A stretch of DNA of 64,000 nt from SAR92 clade bacterium H455 (GCA_024802545.1 CP103416.1:248001-312000); one strand, 5' to 3'. Shown: positions 28,154-40,808, counted from the first letter of the stretch. The notes: a model not told the origin generated them from the letters alone. Translations and numbers: made by a program.

Positions 28154-28606
28154 TTGCAATACTATTTAGGATTTATCTTCGCAACCGTTTCTATGGTTAC
28201 CCTAGGCGTAGCAAACTTTTACTACAAGAAAAGTACCCAAGTACTAGGCCCGATAAACACAACGTTTTACTACTACCTGTTTAGTTTTGTCATTGCACTG
28301 ACGGTGTGGCTGGCTTTTCGAGAAAAAGAATTCAATCTTAAGGCGTCTTACCAAGGGCTTATCTGGCCGTTGATCATTGCGGTGTTTTTGTTTGCCAGTG
28401 TCCTGAGCTTTAATTACTCGGTGAAGTACATCAACGTTTCCGTGGGCAGCACCATAAGAAGCATGTCATTTCTGGTAACTATAGGATTGGCGTTTTTGAT
28501 TTATAAAGAGACCTTCGCGGTTAAAGACTATATCGCGATAGTGCTTGCGGTAGCAGCTGTCACTTTATTTGCCTACGATGGAAATGCGCCGATCATAGGC
28601 AAATAA
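28154..28606 (+). CDS. Half-size EamA/DMT-family membrane protein
   Basis: A 150-residue protein with four to five predicted membrane helices, equal to a single EamA domain rather than the usual two. The C-terminal part (LAFLIYKETFAVKDYIAIVLAV) is the EamA hallmark. The start is taken as TTG 28154, eight bases after a strong aaggag site; the frame is open to a TTG at 28118 without such a site. Single-domain members act as dimers, by analogy. Confidence 0.75.
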   Translation: MQYYLGFIFATVSMVTLGVANFYYKKSTQVLGPINTTFYYYLFSFVIALTVWLAFREKEFNLKASYQGLIWPLIIAVFLFASVLSFNYSVKYINVSVGSTIRSMSFLVTIGLAFLIYKETFAVKDYIAIVLAVAAVTLFAYDGNAPIIGK

Positions 28607-28624
28607 ATGCTACAGGTAGGCGCT

Positions 28625-29008
28625 CTAAATAACTAAAATACCATCCATCTCAACCTGAGCACCTTTGGGTAGTTCACTGACACCAATGGCGGCACGGGCC
28701 GGGTAGGGCTGTTGGAAATACTCGCCCATCACCTGATTGACTGTCGCAAAATTGCTCAGGTCGGTAAGGAAGATATTGAGCTTAACTATATTGCTCAGAT
28801 CACCACCAGAGGCGCCGCAGACTTCACTGAGGTTGTCGAATACCTGGCGGATCTGCACGCTGATATCGCCTTCGACTAATTCCATGGTTTCAGGGATCAG
28901 AGGAATCTGCCCGGACAGGTACACGGTGTTATTGACCTTTACGGCCTGGGAATAAGTACCGATAGCGGCTGGGGCTTTGTCTGTATGAATTACGGCTTTA
29001 TTGGTCAC
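28625..29008 (-). CDS. ridA: RidA-family reactive enamine/imine deaminase
   Basis: Trimeric YjgF/RidA protein of 127 residues that hydrolyses 2-aminoacrylate and related enamines made by PLP enzymes. The catalytic Arg lies in [16 protein letters not shown], and the C-terminal VEMDGILVI is typical. It follows spoT on the minus strand, a common position in gammaproteobacteria. Confidence 0.93.
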   Translation of the reverse strand: MTNKAVIHTDKAPAAIGTYSQAVKVNNTVYLSGQIPLIPETMELVEGDISVQIRQVFDNLSEVCGASGGDLSNIVKLNIFLTDLSNFATVNQVMGEYFQQPYPARAAIGVSELPKGAQVEMDGILVI

Positions 29009-29050
29009 GATCGTCTCCGAAGGTTGTCTGTATAGCTGTTTAAGTAGCTG

Positions 29051-31165
29051 TCAGTTTTTAACTCTGTAAATACGGCGAACCTGTTTTAGTCCCCGAGCCC
29101 GCCGCAGTATATCTGCTAGATGAATGCGGTCGCGAACTGTAAGTACGACATCCACTATGCTGGTAAAGGCATCTTTTTCGTCGACGCTTATATGCTCAAT
29201 AGTGGCGTCTGCCTCGGTCATGCGTGATGCCAGTGCGGCAATAAAGCCACGCTCTGGTGTAATCTCGACCTTCAACTCTACCGGGAATTCGCCCTTGGGC
29301 TTACTCGACCAGCTCAGGGCCATACACTTCTCTGGGTTATTGCGAATCTCTGATAGATTACGGCAGGTCTCGAGGTGGATTACCAGCCCTTTGCCCGGGG
29401 AAATATGACCGAGGATCGGATCTCCTGGAATCGGGTGACAGCAGCGCGCATATTGCAGCAGCAGCCCGTCGGAGGCGTCGATCATAATCGGCAGTGTCGA
29501 CTTCTTATTCTCTTCTAAAGGTTTGCGCTTGTTTTCCGGCACCAGCACATTGGCGACGGCAAAGGGCACGCGATTGCCGAGACCGATCTGCTGCAGAATA
29601 TATTCAAATGTCGAGGCACCGGTATCTTTTAATAGGCGTTTGATCTGGGATTTCTTCAGCTCTTTGTAGCGAGTGCCAAGACGGTTAAGAGATTGGTCGA
29701 GCAGACGTTTGCCTAGATCTACAGACTCGTCATGCTGCTGATTCTTGAGATAGTGGCGAATGGCACTGCGCGCTTTGGCCGTGACAACAAAGTTTAGCCA
29801 GTTGGGATTTGGCTGGGCTTCTTCGGCGCTAATAATTTCAACGCGTTGGCCGCTCTCCAGCTGCTCTGACAGGGGCGTTAGCTGACCGTCGACACGACAT
29901 GCGATACAGCTATTGCCCAATCCAGTGTGCACTGAATAGGCGAAATCGATGGCCGTGGCGCCGCTGGGCAGTTCGATAATTTTGCCATTGGGGGTGAAAA
30001 CATAGACTTCGTCCGGGAACAGGTCGGCTTTTACATGCTCAAGAAACTCCAGTGAGTCTCCCGCCTGCTGCTGCATCTCCAATAGACCCCGAATCCATCG
30101 TGCTGCCCGTCGTTGATTGACGTCGGCGGTCTGTCTGCCAGCTTTATATTCCCAGTGGGCGGCAATACCGTAGCTGGCCATGGCTTCCATTTCCACGGTG
30201 CGGATCTGCACTTCAATGACCACGCCGTGCATGCCCACCAGTACTGTGTGTAGTGATTGGTAACCGTTGGCTTTGGGTATGGCGATGTAATCTTTAAATT
30301 CGCCGGGCACCGGCTTAAACATATTGTGGATCATGCCGAGGGTGCGGTAGCAGTCGTCGACACTGGTAACAATTAGGCGAAAAGCGAAGACGTCCATAAT
30401 GTCACGAAAGGAGCGCTTCTTCTCGCGCATTTTGCGGTAGATGCTCCAGAGGTGTTTTTCGCGACTTTTAACTGTGGCTTTGACTTTTTCTTGCTCAAGG
30501 CGTATTTCCATGGACTGGTGAATTTCACCGACCACTTCTTTGCGATTTTTTTTCGCGGCTTTCATGGCCTCCCGCAGGCGTCGGTGACGCAGGGGATACA
30601 TGGCGGCAAAGCCAAGGTTTTCGAGTTCGAGACGTATATCATTGATGCCGAGGCGCTGGGCGATGGGCGCGTATATATCCAGGGTTTCTCGGGCGATTCT
30701 GCGGCGCTTGGCTGGCGACAGCACACCCAGGGTGCGCATATTGTGCAGGCGGTCGGCGAGCTTAACCAAGACCACGCGAATATCCCTAGACATGGCCAAA
30801 GTCATTTTTTGAAAGCTTTCGGCCTGCTGTTCGGCCTTGGATTGGAATTCGATGCCGGTGAGCTTACTGACACCGTCCACTAGATCTGCGACGGGACGAC
30901 CGAAGCGTCGACTAATCTGACCTTTGGTGACGCCTGTGTCTTCAATCACATCGTGGAGCATGGCAGCCATAAGGCTTTCATGATCCATATGCATATCAGC
31001 AAGAATATGGGCTACTGCGAGGGGATGCGTAATATAAGGGTCGCCACTTTGACGCAGCTGGCCCTCATGGCACTTTTCAGCAAAGGTATAAGCCCGCTCG
31101 ACACGGCGGACTTCTTTAACTTCGAGGTAGTAAGAGAGTTTGTCTAGCAGTAATCGCAGCGCCAA
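29051..31165 (-). CDS. spoT: Bifunctional (p)ppGpp synthetase/hydrolase SpoT
   Basis: Stringent-response enzyme (704 residues). Domains in order: HD hydrolase with intact HDVIEDT (residues ~70-77), synthetase domain with FKDYIAIPKANGYQSLHT, TGS domain starting VYVFTPNGK, a helical/zinc-finger-like region with CCHPIPGD, and a C-terminal ACT domain. The intact HD motif separates it from RelA, in which hydrolysis is lost. It lies 30 bp downstream of rpoZ. Confidence 0.96.
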   Translation of the reverse strand: MALRLLLDKLSYYLEVKEVRRVERAYTFAEKCHEGQLRQSGDPYITHPLAVAHILADMHMDHESLMAAMLHDVIEDTGVTKGQISRRFGRPVADLVDGVSKLTGIEFQSKAEQQAESFQKMTLAMSRDIRVVLVKLADRLHNMRTLGVLSPAKRRRIARETLDIYAPIAQRLGINDIRLELENLGFAAMYPLRHRRLREAMKAAKKNRKEVVGEIHQSMEIRLEQEKVKATVKSREKHLWSIYRKMREKKRSFRDIMDVFAFRLIVTSVDDCYRTLGMIHNMFKPVPGEFKDYIAIPKANGYQSLHTVLVGMHGVVIEVQIRTVEMEAMASYGIAAHWEYKAGRQTADVNQRRAARWIRGLLEMQQQAGDSLEFLEHVKADLFPDEVYVFTPNGKIIELPSGATAIDFAYSVHTGLGNSCIACRVDGQLTPLSEQLESGQRVEIISAEEAQPNPNWLNFVVTAKARSAIRHYLKNQQHDESVDLGKRLLDQSLNRLGTRYKELKKSQIKRLLKDTGASTFEYILQQIGLGNRVPFAVANVLVPENKRKPLEENKKSTLPIMIDASDGLLLQYARCCHPIPGDPILGHISPGKGLVIHLETCRNLSEIRNNPEKCMALSWSSKPKGEFPVELKVEITPERGFIAALASRMTEADATIEHISVDEKDAFTSIVDVVLTVRDRIHLADILRRARGLKQVRRIYRVKN

Positions 31166-31195
31166 ATGACTCTCTCCCTGAAAACAAATAAAGCC

Positions 31196-31642
31196 TTAAA
31201 CAGTAGGCTCTTCTGGTGCCGCTGGGGTCTCTGGTGTTTCAGCTGCAGGAGCTTCAGCCGTGTTAGTTACTTCAGCTGCCATAGCAGCTTCGAGTGCGGC
31301 AGCCAGATCAGGCTCTGCAGCCTCTTCAGGATCAGCGGCGCCTTCAGGAGCCAGAGCCGCTTCGATTGCTGCAATAACCGCTGCATCAGCATCCATTTCT
31401 GGCTCTTCTTCGGATGCATCAAGAATTTCGTAGTCTTGAGGCTTCTCAGTAAGAATAGCGGCTGTAACTAAACCCGCTTCGATTTCGCGCAGTGCAATAA
31501 CTGTTGGCTTGTCATTCTCTTCAGGAACTAATGCAGGACGTCCGCCAGTGGCAATTTGACGTGCACGTTTGGAGCCAATCATGACCAGTTCAAAACGATT
31601 ATCAACATGATCCAAACAATCTTCTACAGTAATGCGAGCCAT
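31196..31642 (-). CDS. rpoZ: RNA polymerase omega subunit with long acidic tail
   Basis: The first ~75 residues are a normal omega subunit ([39 protein letters not shown]). The protein then runs to 148 residues, against about 80-91 in relatives, through an Ala/Glu/Pro-rich tail with no Lys or Arg after K67. The core helps assemble RNA polymerase and in E. coli contributes to a ppGpp site. The function of the tail is unknown. It lies between gmk and spoT, the standard order. Confidence 0.93.
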   Translation of the reverse strand: MARITVEDCLDHVDNRFELVMIGSKRARQIATGGRPALVPEENDKPTVIALREIEAGLVTAAILTEKPQDYEILDASEEEPEMDADAAVIAAIEAALAPEGAADPEEAAEPDLAAALEAAMAAEVTNTAEAPAAETPETPAAPEEPTV

Positions 31643-31690
31643 TTTTAATTCCGCCGGGGTAAATAATTTTAACTTAAGCGCAGCCCAATG

Positions 31691-31745
31691 CTGCCGAGTC
31701 GCCCAGTTTACCTAAAGCGCGGGGCTACGACAATAAACTCGGCAG
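31691..31745. other. Long-range inverted repeat in the gmk-rpoZ gap
   Basis: A perfect 9-bp inverted repeat (ctgccgagt / actcggcag) encloses 37 bases that contain a second nested pairing (gccc at 31701-31704 with gggc at 31722-31725). Transcribed with rpoZ it would form a structured 5' region about 50 bases before the start codon. No T-run follows, so a plain terminator is unlikely. Confidence 0.4.
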
Positions 31746-31814
31746 AATAACTTTCCCTTTAGCGGTGCTAGGACAATTCGCCGGTGCGGCTCTGAGGTGA
31801 TTCGTTGAGTGGCG

Positions 31815-32462
<648 letters not shown>

Positions 32463-32488
32463 TTACGGAGTTTACAGTAGCGGGAAAA

Positions 32489-33415
32489 TTATTCCAGATG
32501 CCTGCCGGTTTCGCAGGCATTTTTATCTGCAGCTAACTGGGGGAAACCCTCGGGATCAAAGATGCGATTTAAGCAGCCGGCGATGCGAATACCAGCCATC
32601 AGCAAGCGTTTTTTAAGTAGCGGCTTGGTGCGATCAATATAGCTTTGATCGATAGTGATGGGCCCCTTTGTCACTGGCTGGCTAAATTCATACACCTGCG
32701 CGCGCAATCTTTTCGACTCTTTGGCCCAGTTTAAAAAATTGTCGCTTTGCCAGTTGTGTCTCTGTTGCGCGGTACTCACATTGATTAGGGTGCTGTATTG
32801 TTCGACGCTTAATTTCTCATCTTTAATCAGGCCACTGTCCCAGACCCAATGTAAGTTGCGGCGTTTATTGTTGCCCAGCCATTTAATTGACGCACGATTG
32901 CCGCCGAGATCACTATAGCGACCCACGTGCAGCGGTTGGTGAATATCCCCGGCCATATGCAGAAAAAAACTCAGTGCTTCGCGGCGCTGCTGCTTGCCGG
33001 TGCTGGGGGCTTTGAGTTGACCATAGGATTCATTGAGGGCGCTGAGTACATCGCCTTTGCGACTGCGATGGAGGTCCGCAAAGCGTTGCTGGTCTTTGAT
33101 ATTGATATAGTGCCAGGGCTTGGTGTGTGACCATTTTTGCGCGCCGCGAATTTGATCGGGCCAGAGGACCAACTCTGAGAGCCCTCTGCCGCCACGGATT
33201 TGAGCCAGCGCGGCAGCAGTTTTTTTACTCAGATGTTTTTCTGCAATGGCCACAGTAATACGGTGACCATCGACGCCAAAAGCCAAGCTCTGACCACTGC
33301 TAACTGCCAGCCAAAAAACCACAGCAACAGAGAAACAGTTTCCGGCTAAGCTAGCAGAGCCCGTTCCTCTGTTTCTCCCTGTAGAGTGGCTATTCAATAT
33401 TTTGGATCTGCTCAC
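32489..33415 (-). CDS. Secreted S1/P1-type nuclease
   Basis: Exported zinc-dependent nuclease of 308 residues (from GTG 33415). After a hydrophobic segment ending in SLA (~residue 45), the mature protein would start FGVDGH, where S1/P1 nucleases normally begin with Trp. The other zinc ligands are all recognisable: H in VDGH, D in LWPDQ, H in PWHYIN, H/D/H in FFLHMAGDIHQPLH, and H/D in NLHWVWDSGL. It should degrade single-stranded nucleic acid in the periplasm or outside. The start overlaps the end of yicC by 26 bp and is uncertain; no ATG is available. Confidence 0.82.
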   Translation of the reverse strand: MSRSKILNSHSTGRNRGTGSASLAGNCFSVAVVFWLAVSSGQSLAFGVDGHRITVAIAEKHLSKKTAAALAQIRGGRGLSELVLWPDQIRGAQKWSHTKPWHYINIKDQQRFADLHRSRKGDVLSALNESYGQLKAPSTGKQQRREALSFFLHMAGDIHQPLHVGRYSDLGGNRASIKWLGNNKRRNLHWVWDSGLIKDEKLSVEQYSTLINVSTAQQRHNWQSDNFLNWAKESKRLRAQVYEFSQPVTKGPITIDQSYIDRTKPLLKKRLLMAGIRIAGCLNRIFDPEGFPQLAADKNACETGRHLE

Positions 33416-34253
33416 GCATTTGTTCTATCAGTACTTTTAATTCTACTGATGCCTGAGTGGTGACGCCGGCAATGGATTTTGAGCCCAGAGTGTTGGCTTC
33501 GCGATTGAGTTCCTGCATCAGAAAATCCAGACGTCTGCCTATGGATTCTTTGCCGGTTAAGACGCGGCGGATCTCGCTGATATGGGCTTCCAGGCGATCC
33601 AGCTCTTCGTCTACATCAGTGCGATTGGCAATAATCACCATCTCTTGTTCAAGGCGATCTGCATCAAACTGCTCTTTTAGTTCGCCGAGCTTTTGCTCAA
33701 GGCGCTTGCGCTGATCGCTGAGAATAGAGGGTAGGTGCTCACGGACAATAACTAACTGCTGTTCGATGCCCACCAGTCGCTGCTCAATCATCTCTGCCAG
33801 CTTGTCGCCCTCGCGCTTGCGTCCTTCGAGCAGTTGCTCGACGGTGGCTCTATAGGTTTCGGTGGCGGCCTGGTGCAGAGCTTCAGCATCTACAGTCTGC
33901 TCCTGAAGAATACCGGGCCAGCGCATAATTTCTAGAGGTGAAATAGGCGCTGGAGACTGCATTTCAGCGCCTATGGTTTCAGCCATGGCGATCATGCGCT
34001 TGGCCAGTTCTAGGTCTGCTTCGAGGCTGGCATCGGCATTATTAAAGGCCAGTTGCAGGGAGCAATCAACCTTGCCGCGACTGAGCTTCTTGCGAGCGAT
34101 TTCACGCAGGGGCATCTCAATGGGCCGCAGGCTGTCGGGCAGGCGAAAGCCGGTTTCGAGAAAGCGGTGATTAACAGAGCGTAGTTCACAGGTAACTGAA
34201 CCCCAACTGAACTCTGTGCTGCAGCGGGCAAATGCGGTCATACTCCGGGCCAT
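33390..34253 (-). CDS. yicC: YicC-family endoribonuclease
   Basis: A 287-residue protein of the YicC family, shown in relatives to be an endoribonuclease. The opening SMTAFAR and SVNHRFLE, and the C-terminal DUF1732 region RLDFLMQELNREANTLGSKS, are conserved. It is divergent from rph, as in most gammaproteobacteria. Confidence 0.93.
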   Translation of the reverse strand: MARSMTAFARCSTEFSWGSVTCELRSVNHRFLETGFRLPDSLRPIEMPLREIARKKLSRGKVDCSLQLAFNNADASLEADLELAKRMIAMAETIGAEMQSPAPISPLEIMRWPGILQEQTVDAEALHQAATETYRATVEQLLEGRKREGDKLAEMIEQRLVGIEQQLVIVREHLPSILSDQRKRLEQKLGELKEQFDADRLEQEMVIIANRTDVDEELDRLEAHISEIRRVLTGKESIGRRLDFLMQELNREANTLGSKSIAGVTTQASVELKVLIEQMREQIQNIE

Positions 34254-34372
34254 GGTGTCTCCAGTAGAAAAATTTACGATGGGTCATGGTAACAAAGGCG
34301 GTCAACTGGTTGGTAGATTTGCTACACTTTGCGCCACTTTTATTTCATCAGCACTCGAACTAGGGAAAAACT

Positions 34373-35092
34373 ATGACTCGACCCAGTGGCCGACGCCCAG
34401 AGCAACTTCGACAAGTAAAAATAACGCGCGATTTCACCTGTCATGCAGAGGGCTCTGTACTGATTGAATTTGGCAAAACCAAAGTCATCTGTACTGCCAG
34501 CGTAACGCCCGGCGTGCCAAGATTTTTGCGCGGTAAAGGCGAAGGTTGGGTAACCGCTGAATACGGCATGTTGCCCCGTTCCACCGGTTCAAGAATGGAT
34601 CGCGAAGCGGCACGCGGCAAGCAAGGCGGCCGCACCCAGGAAATTCAGCGCTTGATCGGTCGCTCCCTTAGAGCGGCCGTTGATATGAAAAAGCTTGGCG
34701 AGCACACCATCAATATTGACTGTGATGTTATCCAGGCCGATGGCGGTACTCGCACTGCTGCCATTACCGGCGCCTGTGTTGCCATGGTTGATGCGATCCG
34801 TCACCTGCAGCGCAAAAAATCCATTCTCGATGATCCGTTGTTAACCATGATTGCCTCAGTTTCTGTAGGTGTCTATAAAGGTACGCCAGTACTAGACTTG
34901 GATTACCCCGAAGACGCCAAAGCTGAAACCGATATGAATGTGGTGATGAACAGCGAGGGCGGCTTTATTGAAGTTCAGGGCACTGCCGAGGGAGCACCCT
35001 TTAGTGAGGAAGAGTTGAGCGCCATGTTAGCGTTGGCCAAACAGGGTATCGCCGATTTAGTGCGTGTGCAGAAGATGGCACTAGCTCAATAG
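34373..35092 (+). CDS. rph: Ribonuclease PH
   Basis: Phosphorolytic 3'-5' exoribonuclease (239 residues) that trims tRNA 3' ends. The start [11 protein letters not shown], the [22 protein letters not shown]-type segment and the phosphate-site residues near SVSVGVYKG and [17 protein letters not shown] are present. It is followed 33 bp on by pyrE, the classical rph-pyrE pair. Confidence 0.96.
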   Translation: MTRPSGRRPEQLRQVKITRDFTCHAEGSVLIEFGKTKVICTASVTPGVPRFLRGKGEGWVTAEYGMLPRSTGSRMDREAARGKQGGRTQEIQRLIGRSLRAAVDMKKLGEHTINIDCDVIQADGGTRTAAITGACVAMVDAIRHLQRKKSILDDPLLTMIASVSVGVYKGTPVLDLDYPEDAKAETDMNVVMNSEGGFIEVQGTAEGAPFSEEELSAMLALAKQGIADLVRVQKMALAQ

Positions 35093-35125
35093 AGCTTGCC
35101 CAAACCAACAGTAGTGACGACTATT

Positions 35126-35776
35126 ATGACAACTGAAAACAATTACAAAACCCTGTTTATCGACAATGGCTTGCGCAGTGGCGCACTTAAGTTTGGCGAG
35201 TTCAGGTTAAAGTCTGGCCGCGTCTCACCGTACTTTTTTAATGCTGGTCAATTTTATACGGGTCGCGCCCTGGCCGAATTGGGTCGTAGCTATGCAGCGG
35301 CTATTATCGAATCGGGTATTGAGTTCGATGTATTGTTTGGCCCAGCCTATAAAGGTATTACCTTGGCGGCAGCCACTTCAATCGCCCTCGCCGATCATTA
35401 TGATCGCGATGTGCCTTACTGCTTTAACCGCAAAGAGGCGAAGAACCACGGCGAAGGCGGCACCATGGTCGGCGCACCTCTCGAAGGTCGAGTACTGATC
35501 ATCGATGATGTGATAACCGCAGGCACGGCGATTCGCGAAGTGATGCAAATTGTCGAGAGTGCCGGTGCTTCAGCAGCCGGTGTGGTGATTGGTTTGGATC
35601 GTAAAGAAAAGGGCAAGTCTGAGCTGTCGGCGATTCAGGAAGTGGAGCGAGATTTCTCAATCCCAGTGGTGGGTATTGTCGACATTGGCGATATTATCGA
35701 CTACCTGAAAACCAAGCCTGAGAATGATGCGTTGACTGCAGCGATTGAAGGCTATAGAGAGCAGTACGGCGTCTAG
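35126..35776 (+). CDS. pyrE: Orotate phosphoribosyltransferase
   Basis: Enzyme of de novo UMP synthesis (216 residues) joining orotate to PRPP. The PRPP-binding motif is [13 protein letters not shown], and the flexible loop appears as [15 protein letters not shown] 35126 gives the E. coli-like length; an in-frame TTG at 35096 would add ten residues. Confidence 0.95.
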   Translation: MTTENNYKTLFIDNGLRSGALKFGEFRLKSGRVSPYFFNAGQFYTGRALAELGRSYAAAIIESGIEFDVLFGPAYKGITLAAATSIALADHYDRDVPYCFNRKEAKNHGEGGTMVGAPLEGRVLIIDDVITAGTAIREVMQIVESAGASAAGVVIGLDRKEKGKSELSAIQEVERDFSIPVVGIVDIGDIIDYLKTKPENDALTAAIEGYREQYGV

Positions 35777-35784
35777 CTAAAATA

Positions 35785-35825
35785 CTGTTAGTGCGGAGCT
35801 GTTAATGACAGCGGCGCACTAACAG
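35785..35825. terminator. Long hairpin between convergent pyrE and slmA
   Basis: An 11-bp perfect inverted repeat (ctgttagtgcg / cgcactaacag) holds an inner 5-bp pair (gctgt / acagc), making a 41-base stem-loop with a small internal mismatch. On the minus strand it runs into tattttag. Placement suggests a bidirectional transcript end, although the T-run is weak. Confidence 0.6.
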
Positions 35826-35839
35826 CTTATCTCTGGATA

Positions 35840-36426
35840 TTATTCAAACATGGCGGCAGTCAATAACTGCCACTGTTCCTGCCAGTTCTGCGTTGGCGCA
35901 GTCTTAAACTGACTGCGCACAAATTGACTTATTTTTCCGTCGGCACTGCAGAGCATCAGGTTCGCTGCAGTGGCGACTGGCACCTGTAGTTTTAAACCGT
36001 CGCGAATTTCTGCTTCACGGAGTATCTGCTTGAGCTGTGATTCCAGGCGATCAAAAAACTGTTGGACTCGATCATGCAGTCGCGCAGTCTCACCTGTAAG
36101 AGCATCACCATTGAGGATGCGCGTGATACCCGGATTTTTCTCCGAGAACGCCAGCACCAAACTAAGAATGCGGTAGCATTGATTAATCGGATCTGGCTCG
36201 TCGCTGACAATACCGCGCACCCGAGCAAAAATGGTTTCGTCTATAAAATCGATCAGACCTTCATACATGCGGGTTTTGCTGGGAAAGTGGCGATAGAGTG
36301 CCGCTTCGGACACCCCCACTTCAGCGGCTAACGCCGCAGTGGTAATTCGTCCACCACCTGAATGTTCAAGCATGCGAGCTAGGGCCTGGAGAATTTCCTG
36401 GCCGCGGGTACCGGGTTTTTTAGCCA

Positions 36427-36427
<1 letters not shown>
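35840..36427 (-). CDS. slmA: Nucleoid occlusion factor SlmA (TetR family)
   Basis: TetR-fold DNA-binding protein of 195 residues that, bound to its chromosomal sites, blocks FtsZ assembly over the nucleoid. The HTH reads RITTAALAAEVGVSEAALYRHFPSKTRMYEGL-like across residues ~26-58, and the C-terminal domain fits SlmA. The start codon overlaps the argB stop by one base. Confidence 0.92.
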
Positions 36428-38770
<2,343 letters not shown>

Positions 38771-38789
38771 TTTAAGTGGCAACAGGCTG

Positions 38790-38820
38790 GCTCGGTTAGC
38801 GAGGCACTCGCTAACCGAGC
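38790..38820. other. 14-bp perfect hairpin at the coaBC-algC junction
   Basis: A perfect 14-bp inverted repeat (gctcggttagcgag / ctcgctaaccgagc) with a three-base gca loop covers the coaBC stop codon and part of the 40-bp gap to algC. There is no T-run, so it may be an RNA-stability or attenuation element rather than a terminator. Confidence 0.75.
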
Positions 38821-40004
38821 TGCTCAGTTATAGCGGCGACAATGTCGCGAGCCAGTTGCATTTTGCTCCTTATACTAAAGGTCTTGCTGGTGTCCGCGCT
38901 GATCCACCAAGCTTCATTATTATCACTGTTAAAGCCCACATCGCTGCGGGACACATCGTTGGCGACTATGGCGTCTAGACCTTTGCGCTGGAGTTTATCT
39001 AGTGCATAACGCTCTACGTCCTGAGTCTCGGCGGCAAAACCCACGACAAAAAGCTTTTTATATTCAATCGCTGCGGCACTGACAATATCCACATTCTTTT
39101 CTAACTCAAGGGTTATGGCATCCGCGTGTTTCTTCATTTTCTGGGTGGCAACAGTCACTGGGCGGTAGTCGGCCACTGCGGCGGCAGCAATCAGAATGTT
39201 TGCATCGGCGCAGGCGCTCATGGTCGCACTGTGCATATCGGCGGCAGAAATCACTGGGATTACTGTACAGCGCTCTGGTGGCTCAAGATTGACCGGCCCG
39301 GAGATCAGTGTGACCTCTGCGCCAGCTTCAATAGCCGCCTCGGCTAGGGCATAACCCATTTTCCCGGAGCTGTGGTTGCTGATATAGCGCACCGGATCAA
39401 TTGCTTCGCGTGTGGGTCCGGCGGTAATCACCAGTTTCTTGCCGCTCAGTTGCAGTGAGGCAAAGCAAGCGGCAACCTGCTCAACCAACATGTCAGGTTG
39501 CTGCATGCGCCCTGGGCCAATATCACCGCAGGCTTGGATGCCGCTGTCGGGGCCAAATATCTTCACCTGACGCTGGCTGAGTTGTTCCATATTGGCTGTG
39601 GTGGCCGGATGCGACCACATGCCTTGGTTCATGGCCGGAGCTACAGCAACTATCGCTGGTGTCGCCAGATAGATGGCATTTAATAAACTGTTGGCCCGGC
39701 CGTGGACCATGGAAGCAATAAAGTCCGCTGTAGCTGGCGCGATCAAAACTAGATCTGCCCAACGGGCCAATTCAATATGACCCATGCCAGCCTCGGCTTC
39801 TGGGTCTAGTAGGTCGGCATGTACGGGATGACCTGAGAGGGCTTGCAAAGTCAGTGGGCGAATAAATTCTTCGGCACCTGGTGTCATCACTACGCGAACC
39901 TCAGCACCGGCGTCCTGTAATCGCCTGACGACTTCGGCACTTTTATAAGCAGCTATGCCGCCACTGACGCCGACTATTATTCGTTTGTTTGAAAGGGTAC
40001 TCAT
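38811..40004 (-). CDS. coaBC: Bifunctional phosphopantothenoylcysteine decarboxylase/synthetase CoaBC
   Basis: Flavoprotein fusion (397 residues) for two steps of coenzyme A synthesis. The CoaC half has VGVSGGIAAYK, the catalytic His in GMGHIELARWADL, APAMNQGMW, and a Cys in QACGDIGPGRM. The CoaB half begins at KLVITAGPTREAIDPVRYISN. ATG 40004 fits the family start; the open frame extends 32 codons further without homology. It is divergent from radC. Confidence 0.95.
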   Translation of the reverse strand: MSTLSNKRIIVGVSGGIAAYKSAEVVRRLQDAGAEVRVVMTPGAEEFIRPLTLQALSGHPVHADLLDPEAEAGMGHIELARWADLVLIAPATADFIASMVHGRANSLLNAIYLATPAIVAVAPAMNQGMWSHPATTANMEQLSQRQVKIFGPDSGIQACGDIGPGRMQQPDMLVEQVAACFASLQLSGKKLVITAGPTREAIDPVRYISNHSSGKMGYALAEAAIEAGAEVTLISGPVNLEPPERCTVIPVISAADMHSATMSACADANILIAAAAVADYRPVTVATQKMKKHADAITLELEKNVDIVSAAAIEYKKLFVVGFAAETQDVERYALDKLQRKGLDAIVANDVSRSDVGFNSDNNEAWWISADTSKTFSIRSKMQLARDIVAAITEQLG

Positions 40005-40085
40005 TAATCGTCCGGACAGCTCAAATAAAGGCTGTAAGATACCATTAAGAGCAGGATTTCTGTAGCAAAAAAATAAGGACTTACT

Positions 40086-40760
40086 ATGGCTATAAGCCAC
40101 TGGCCGATGAATGAACGGCCGCGAGAGAAGTTAATTCTTCGGGGGGCGTCGGCACTTTCTGACGCTGAGTTGTTGGCAATTTTTCTGCGCACTGGCCTGC
40201 CGGGAATCACCGCAATTGATCTGGCCCGAGATCTAATCAAGGAGTTTGGCGGTCTCGGTGCCTTGATCAGCTCAGATCACACTACCTTCTGCAAAGCTAA
40301 AGGCGTGGGCACAGCCAAGTTTGTCCAGCTCAAGGCGTCAGTGGAGTTGACCCGCCGATACCTCCAGGAGCAGCTTGAAGGTCAGCCTGTGTTTACCAGC
40401 CCGGAAAAGGTCAGCGACTATCTCTCGGTGCAGATGCGCGATTACAAGCGCGAAGTGTTTATGCTGCTGCTGTTAGACAGCAAGCATCAGCTGATCGACA
40501 CCCACGAGCTATTTCAGGGCACTCTTGATGCCGCCAGTGTTCATCCCCGGGAAGTTGTGGCTCGTGCACTGCGCAAAAATGCCGCGGCGGTGATTGTTGC
40601 CCATAATCATCCTTCGGGATTGGCTGAGCCCAGTCAGGCTGATATAGATATAACTCGGCGTTTAAAGCAGGCGCTTAATCTGGTTGAGATCCGCTTGCTC
40701 GATCATCTGATTATTGGTCGTGGAGAGGTCGTCTCATTGGCCCAGCGTGGCAAATTATGA
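40086..40760 (+). CDS. radC: RadC-family JAB-domain protein
   Basis: A 224-residue protein with an N-terminal helix-hairpin-helix-like part and a C-terminal JAMM metalloprotease-like domain. The metal motif HNHPSGLAEPSQAD (H173, H175, D186) is complete. The historical DNA repair role is doubtful. The order coaBC/radC/rpmB is widely conserved. Confidence 0.93.
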   Translation: MAISHWPMNERPREKLILRGASALSDAELLAIFLRTGLPGITAIDLARDLIKEFGGLGALISSDHTTFCKAKGVGTAKFVQLKASVELTRRYLQEQLEGQPVFTSPEKVSDYLSVQMRDYKREVFMLLLLDSKHQLIDTHELFQGTLDAASVHPREVVARALRKNAAAVIVAHNHPSGLAEPSQADIDITRRLKQALNLVEIRLLDHLIIGRGEVVSLAQRGKL

Positions 40761-40808
40761 GCTTATGCCAATTAAATCCCCCAATAGCTACTAATCCGGC
40801 GATTTGAT

